A stretch of DNA of 64,000 nucleotides from Chryseobacterium culicis (GTDB taxonomy: Bacteria; Bacteroidota; Bacteroidia; Flavobacteriales; Weeksellaceae): contig NZ_FNWQ01000003.1 in NCBI RefSeq assembly GCF_900108365.1, positions 558,001 through 622,000 of the forward strand, read 5' to 3'. The notes under the pieces were generated by a model that was given only the letters and a program-made list of their open reading frames with translations, ran no database searches and had not been told where the DNA came from. The position numbers were made by a program, and so were the translations under genes. This document shows, piece after piece, positions 61,109-64,000 of the stretch. The number at the start of each line of letters is the position of its first letter. The first letter of the stretch is position 1.

Positions 61109-62179
61109 ATGAAAAAGGCGCAAATAGTAATAGGACTTGGTTTTGGTGACGAAGGAAAAGGAATCACCACAGATTTTCTGGCTTCTCAGAATCCGGAAGC
61201 TGTTGTAATCCGTTTTTCAGGAGGACAGCAGGCTGCTCATACCGTAATGATGGATGAAAGAAAACATGTACATTCCAGTTTTGCCAGCGGAGCACTTCGC
61301 GGTCTGCCTTCTTACTTTACCGAGCATTGTACTGTTCATCCTGTTTTTCTCCTGAATGAGAGGGAAGATCTAAAAACAAAAGATGGAAACACAGAACTGC
61401 ATATTCATCCATTGGCTAAAGTGACAACTCCTTTTGATGTATGGCAAAACAGAACGAATGCCCGCAATCTTGAACATGGAACGTGTGGAAAAGGAGTAGG
61501 AGCCACGATGAAAAGAAACGAAAGTCCTTATAAACTATTTGCCATAGACCTCATAGCACCCAAAGAAATGCTGATGGAAAAGTTGAAAGGAATTGCCTAT
61601 TACCATGGTTTTGCAGATGAAAATGAGATCACAGAACTTTTACAGCGTTATTTAGATGCTATTGAAGCCATTGACTGGAAAATAAATGATTATAACTACC
61701 TGGCTTCGTTTGATCATCTTATTTTCGAAGGAAGTCAGGGTATTTTACTCGATATGGACCATGGCGTTTTTCCCAATGTGACCTATGCGCATACCACTTC
61801 AAAAAATGCCTTCGAAATCTGTAAGCTTTTAAAGATTGAAGACATTGAAATGTATTATGTGACCAGAAGCTACTCAACCAGGCACGGAAACGGCTGGATG
61901 AGCAATGAAAAAGAAATGCATCTGAAAAATAATGAAGAGGAAACCTGTACATTTAATGAATATCAGAAGGAATTCAGAACCGGAGCAATAGATTACCAAC
62001 TGCTGAATTATGCCTTAAAACTGGATGCAGCGTATGTATTTCCAACTAAAAAGAATCTTGTTGTAACCTGTCTGGATCAGATTGAAGAACATTTTAAGGT
62101 AGAAAACATTGATGTGGAATTTGACGCTGTTTACGGATCCTATTCTCCGTATTCAAAAGATTTTAAACAGATTTTTTAA
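61109..62179 (+). CDS. Adenylosuccinate synthetase paralogue (short PurA-like)
   Basis: A 356-residue protein of the PurA fold: G-loop IGLGFGDEGKGITTDFL (as in GDEGKGK), SGGQQAAHTVMM (in place of GGxNAGHT), EGSQGILLDMDHGVFPNVTYAHTTS (as EGAQGtlLDiDhGTYP), and YVTRSYSTRHGNGWMS (in place of the RVGxGPF loop). It is about 70 residues shorter than housekeeping PurA and the ligand motifs are altered, so it is probably a neofunctionalised enzyme that uses a purine nucleotide or ADP-ribose-like substrate. It follows the VWA gene by 58 bases. Confidence 0.85.
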   Translation: MKKAQIVIGLGFGDEGKGITTDFLASQNPEAVVIRFSGGQQAAHTVMMDERKHVHSSFASGALRGLPSYFTEHCTVHPVFLLNEREDLKTKDGNTELHIHPLAKVTTPFDVWQNRTNARNLEHGTCGKGVGATMKRNESPYKLFAIDLIAPKEMLMEKLKGIAYYHGFADENEITELLQRYLDAIEAIDWKINDYNYLASFDHLIFEGSQGILLDMDHGVFPNVTYAHTTSKNAFEICKLLKIEDIEMYYVTRSYSTRHGNGWMSNEKEMHLKNNEEETCTFNEYQKEFRTGAIDYQLLNYALKLDAAYVFPTKKNLVVTCLDQIEEHFKVENIDVEFDAVYGSYSPYSKDFKQIF

Positions 62180-62248
62180 TTTCAAAAGAAGTAATCAGCC
62201 TGAGGATTAAAGCTTTAATTTTATATTTAATGATTGAAAATAATAACC

Positions 62249-62662
62249 ATGAAAACAACAACATTATATAGACCAGTAGGAGAAAAAGAAATGATTCTAA
62301 TCTTAGAAAGCGGATTTAAAGAATTTCCTCCCAGATTAGATTGGCAACCCATTTTTTATCCTGTTCTTAATGAAGAATATGCTTCAGAGATTGCAGAAAA
62401 ATGGAATACAAGAGACGAAGCAGGAAACTATCTTGGTTTTGTAACTCAGTTTGACGTATTGGAAGAAGTGGCAAATCAATATCCTGCACAGAATGTAGGA
62501 GCCAGAAACCACAATGAATTATGGGTTCCTTCTGAGGATCTTAACAGCTTTAATAAGGCAATTGTAGGAGATATCAAAGTAATCAAAGTCTTTATAGGAG
62601 ATGACTTTAAGAAGGGCGGAAGCGCTGAGGTGGAAGATTTGATGATCAACATAAAAAACTAA
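62249..62662 (+). CDS. Candidate ADP-ribosyltransferase-like protein (TTLYRPVG family)
   Basis: A 137-residue protein starting MKTTTLYRPVGEKEMILILE (ATG 62249). It matches my memory of a widespread small family opening TTLYRPVGxxE, then FPPRLDWQPIFYPVLNEEYASEIAEKWN and NHNELWVPSEDLNSFNKAIVG, often annotated 'ADP-ribosylation/crystallin J1'. The Arg in LYRP and a late HNELW/Glu could be the R and E of an ART active site, but this is an inference from motif order. It lies between the PurA-like and PARG-like genes. Confidence 0.6.
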   Translation: MKTTTLYRPVGEKEMILILESGFKEFPPRLDWQPIFYPVLNEEYASEIAEKWNTRDEAGNYLGFVTQFDVLEEVANQYPAQNVGARNHNELWVPSEDLNSFNKAIVGDIKVIKVFIGDDFKKGGSAEVEDLMINIKN

Positions 62663-62664
62663 CT

Positions 62665-63480
62665 ATGACTAATAAAGGAATGGCAAAAGATACTTTGGAT
62701 ATCTTAGCTAAAAAATATTATATCAACGAACATAACGAAAAAATAAATATAGAAAACGAACTGGAAATCAGTAAAAAAGAAACCGTTCTTTTCACTCCGG
62801 AACAACTTTCTGAAATGAAAGAATCTCCAATGCCGGAAACAAGTTTTGAAACAAAAATTGAAACCTGGAAATGCAGTTCTTTAAAAGCAATTTTACAATT
62901 AGCTGAAGAAGAAAATCAGGAAAAGATCATGTGTCTGAACTTTGCATCAGCAAAAAATCCGGGCGGAGGATTTATCAATGGAGCAGAAGCACAGGAAGAA
63001 AGTCTGGCAAGAACTTCCGGACTGTATGAAAGCTTACTTCAGGCATGGGATTATTATACGATTCATCGGGCGATGGAATCCTGTTTTTATACAGACACCA
63101 TGATTTACAGTCCTAAAGTTCCCGTTTTTAGAAAAGACAAGGGAGAATTACTTCCAAAGCCTGTTTTATGCAATTTCATTACGTCTCCGGCAGTCAATGC
63201 AGGAGTGGTAAAACGTCAGGAACCGGAAAAGGCACATGAAATTCTTGATGCAATGGATCTCAGGATGGATAAAATGCTTTCACTGGCTCTACAACAGGGA
63301 AATGAAGTTTTGATCTTAGGGGCTTGGGGATGCGGGGTTTTCAAAAATGATCCAGAAGATATTGCAGGATTATTCAGGAAGCATCTTCAGGGGAAGTATA
63401 AAAATAAATTTAAAAGAGTGGTTTTTGCAGTACTTACTAAGAAAGAAGAAATGCTGAAACCGTTTGAAGAAATACAATGA
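62665..63480 (+). CDS. TIGR02452-family protein (microbial PARG-type macrodomain)
   Basis: A 271-residue protein with a poly(ADP-ribose) glycohydrolase-like macrodomain (PF10021, TIGR02452): CLNFASAKNPGGGFINGAEAQEESLARTSGLY contains the GGG loop (100-102) and the catalytic QEE (110-112), and VLILGAWGCGVFKNDPEDIAGLF is the macrodomain phosphate loop. It should hydrolyse ADP-ribose attachments. It starts 2 bases after the ART-like gene; its stop overlaps the next start (ATGA), a tight pair. Confidence 0.9.
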   Translation: MTNKGMAKDTLDILAKKYYINEHNEKINIENELEISKKETVLFTPEQLSEMKESPMPETSFETKIETWKCSSLKAILQLAEEENQEKIMCLNFASAKNPGGGFINGAEAQEESLARTSGLYESLLQAWDYYTIHRAMESCFYTDTMIYSPKVPVFRKDKGELLPKPVLCNFITSPAVNAGVVKRQEPEKAHEILDAMDLRMDKMLSLALQQGNEVLILGAWGCGVFKNDPEDIAGLFRKHLQGKYKNKFKRVVFAVLTKKEEMLKPFEEIQ

Positions 63481-64000
63481 ATCTTAAATTAAGAAGATAT
63501 AAAGAACAATTACAAGACTGGCCTCAACAGGGATATCACATCATGGCTCAATATGATAATGAGAAAGTTATAGTGTATCAGTCTTACAGAAAAGAAATTG
63601 GAGAATTTGCTGTTAAAAACCAATTTTTTGGCGGAAGTTTCAGCTTTGAAAGAATGACCTGGATAAAACCTAATTTCCTTTGGATGATGTATCGTAGTGG
63701 CTGGGGAAGGAAAGAAGATCAGGAAAGTGTTTTAGCAATTCATTTGAAGAAAGAAACATTTATAAACTATTTGGAAAATGCGGTACTTTCTTCTTACAGT
63801 AAAAAGCTTGGAATTTCAAGAGATGAATGGCAGGATCAGATAAAACAATCATCAGTAAGACTGCAGTGGGATCCGGATCATGATACTTTTGGAAATAAAC
63901 TGGAACGGAGAGCAATTCAGATTGGCTTGCGGAATAAATTTATTAAGACTTTTGCTAAGAATGATATTCTTTTCATTGAAAATATTTCTGATTTTGTGGC
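63477..64000 (+). CDS. DUF4291 protein (3' end outside window)
   Basis: The frame opens at ATG 63477, overlapping the PARG-like stop (ATGA), and runs to the window end without a stop. It reads MNLKLRRYKEQLQDWPQQGY, then IMAQYDNEKVIVYQSYRKEIGEF, SFERMTWIKPNFLWMMYRSGWGRK, QESVLAIHLKKETFINYL, DEWQDQIKQSSVRLQWDPDHD. This is DUF4291 (WIKPNFLWMMYRSGWG is diagnostic). Function is unknown. The order next to ART-like and PARG-like genes suggests an ADP-ribose-related role. Confidence 0.85.
   Translation, partial: MNLKLRRYKEQLQDWPQQGYHIMAQYDNEKVIVYQSYRKEIGEFAVKNQFFGGSFSFERMTWIKPNFLWMMYRSGWGRKEDQESVLAIHLKKETFINYLENAVLSSYSKKLGISRDEWQDQIKQSSVRLQWDPDHDTFGNKLERRAIQIGLRNKFIKTFAKNDILFIENISDFV

Overview
The window looks like chromosomal DNA from a flavobacterium close to Chryseobacterium (Weeksellaceae). 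Evidence: AT-rich sequence, Bacteroidota-type promoters (TANNTTTG -7 boxes), a murF-alr fusion, a SprE/PorW-type gliding/type IX secretion lipoprotein, 2TM-domain proteins, a patatin-BamA-like fusion, and cell-envelope genes typical of the group. I see no tRNA, rRNA, insertion sequence, prophage or CRISPR array.

Layout. 1-8.3 kb: end of clpC, a small outer-membrane barrel, mnmA, a Gly/Cys-tailed membrane protein and two poorly known genes. 8.4-15.3 kb: a LytTR two-component system embedded among 2TM-domain proteins, followed by a TonB-dependent receptor. Three promoters here carry the same 21-bp-period direct repeat at the same distance from the -7 box. 15.4-28.7 kb: phosphopantetheinyl transferase, sodC, tail-specific protease, surE, a radical SAM/small membrane protein/Lgt-like operon, guaC, fabG, a WG-repeat protein, rsmI and an acidic repeat protein. 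28.8-37.6 kb: tdk, murF-alr, patatin, ybeY, mnmG and a methyltransferase, with two perfect parS-type palindromes flanking mnmG. 37.6-41.6 kb: a 1.4 kb ORF-free AT-rich stretch, pgk, and a 643 bp gap with DnaA-box-like sequences before rpiB; this could be origin-proximal. 41.6-58.1 kb: rnr, LysE, LD-carboxypeptidase, YraN, SDR, tsaB, sprE-like, maf/HAD/DUF2520, an ECF sigma operon, lepA and a DUF1579 lipoprotein.

58.2-64 kb is the most interesting part. It is a co-oriented accessory cluster that reads as an NAD/ADP-ribose module: a NUDIX-winged-helix (NrtR-like) regulator, a NADAR protein, a coiled-coil protein, a VWA protein, a short PurA paralogue, a candidate ADP-ribosyltransferase-like protein, a microbial-PARG (TIGR02452) protein and a DUF4291 protein cut by the window end. 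Four copies of a 23-bp palindrome (ATTWGYGT-N7-ACRCAAAT) sit upstream of the regulator, NADAR and coiled-coil genes. They suggest one autoregulated regulon that senses an NAD-derived metabolite. The functional readings of the cluster and the regulatory sites are inferences from sequence; none has been tested.
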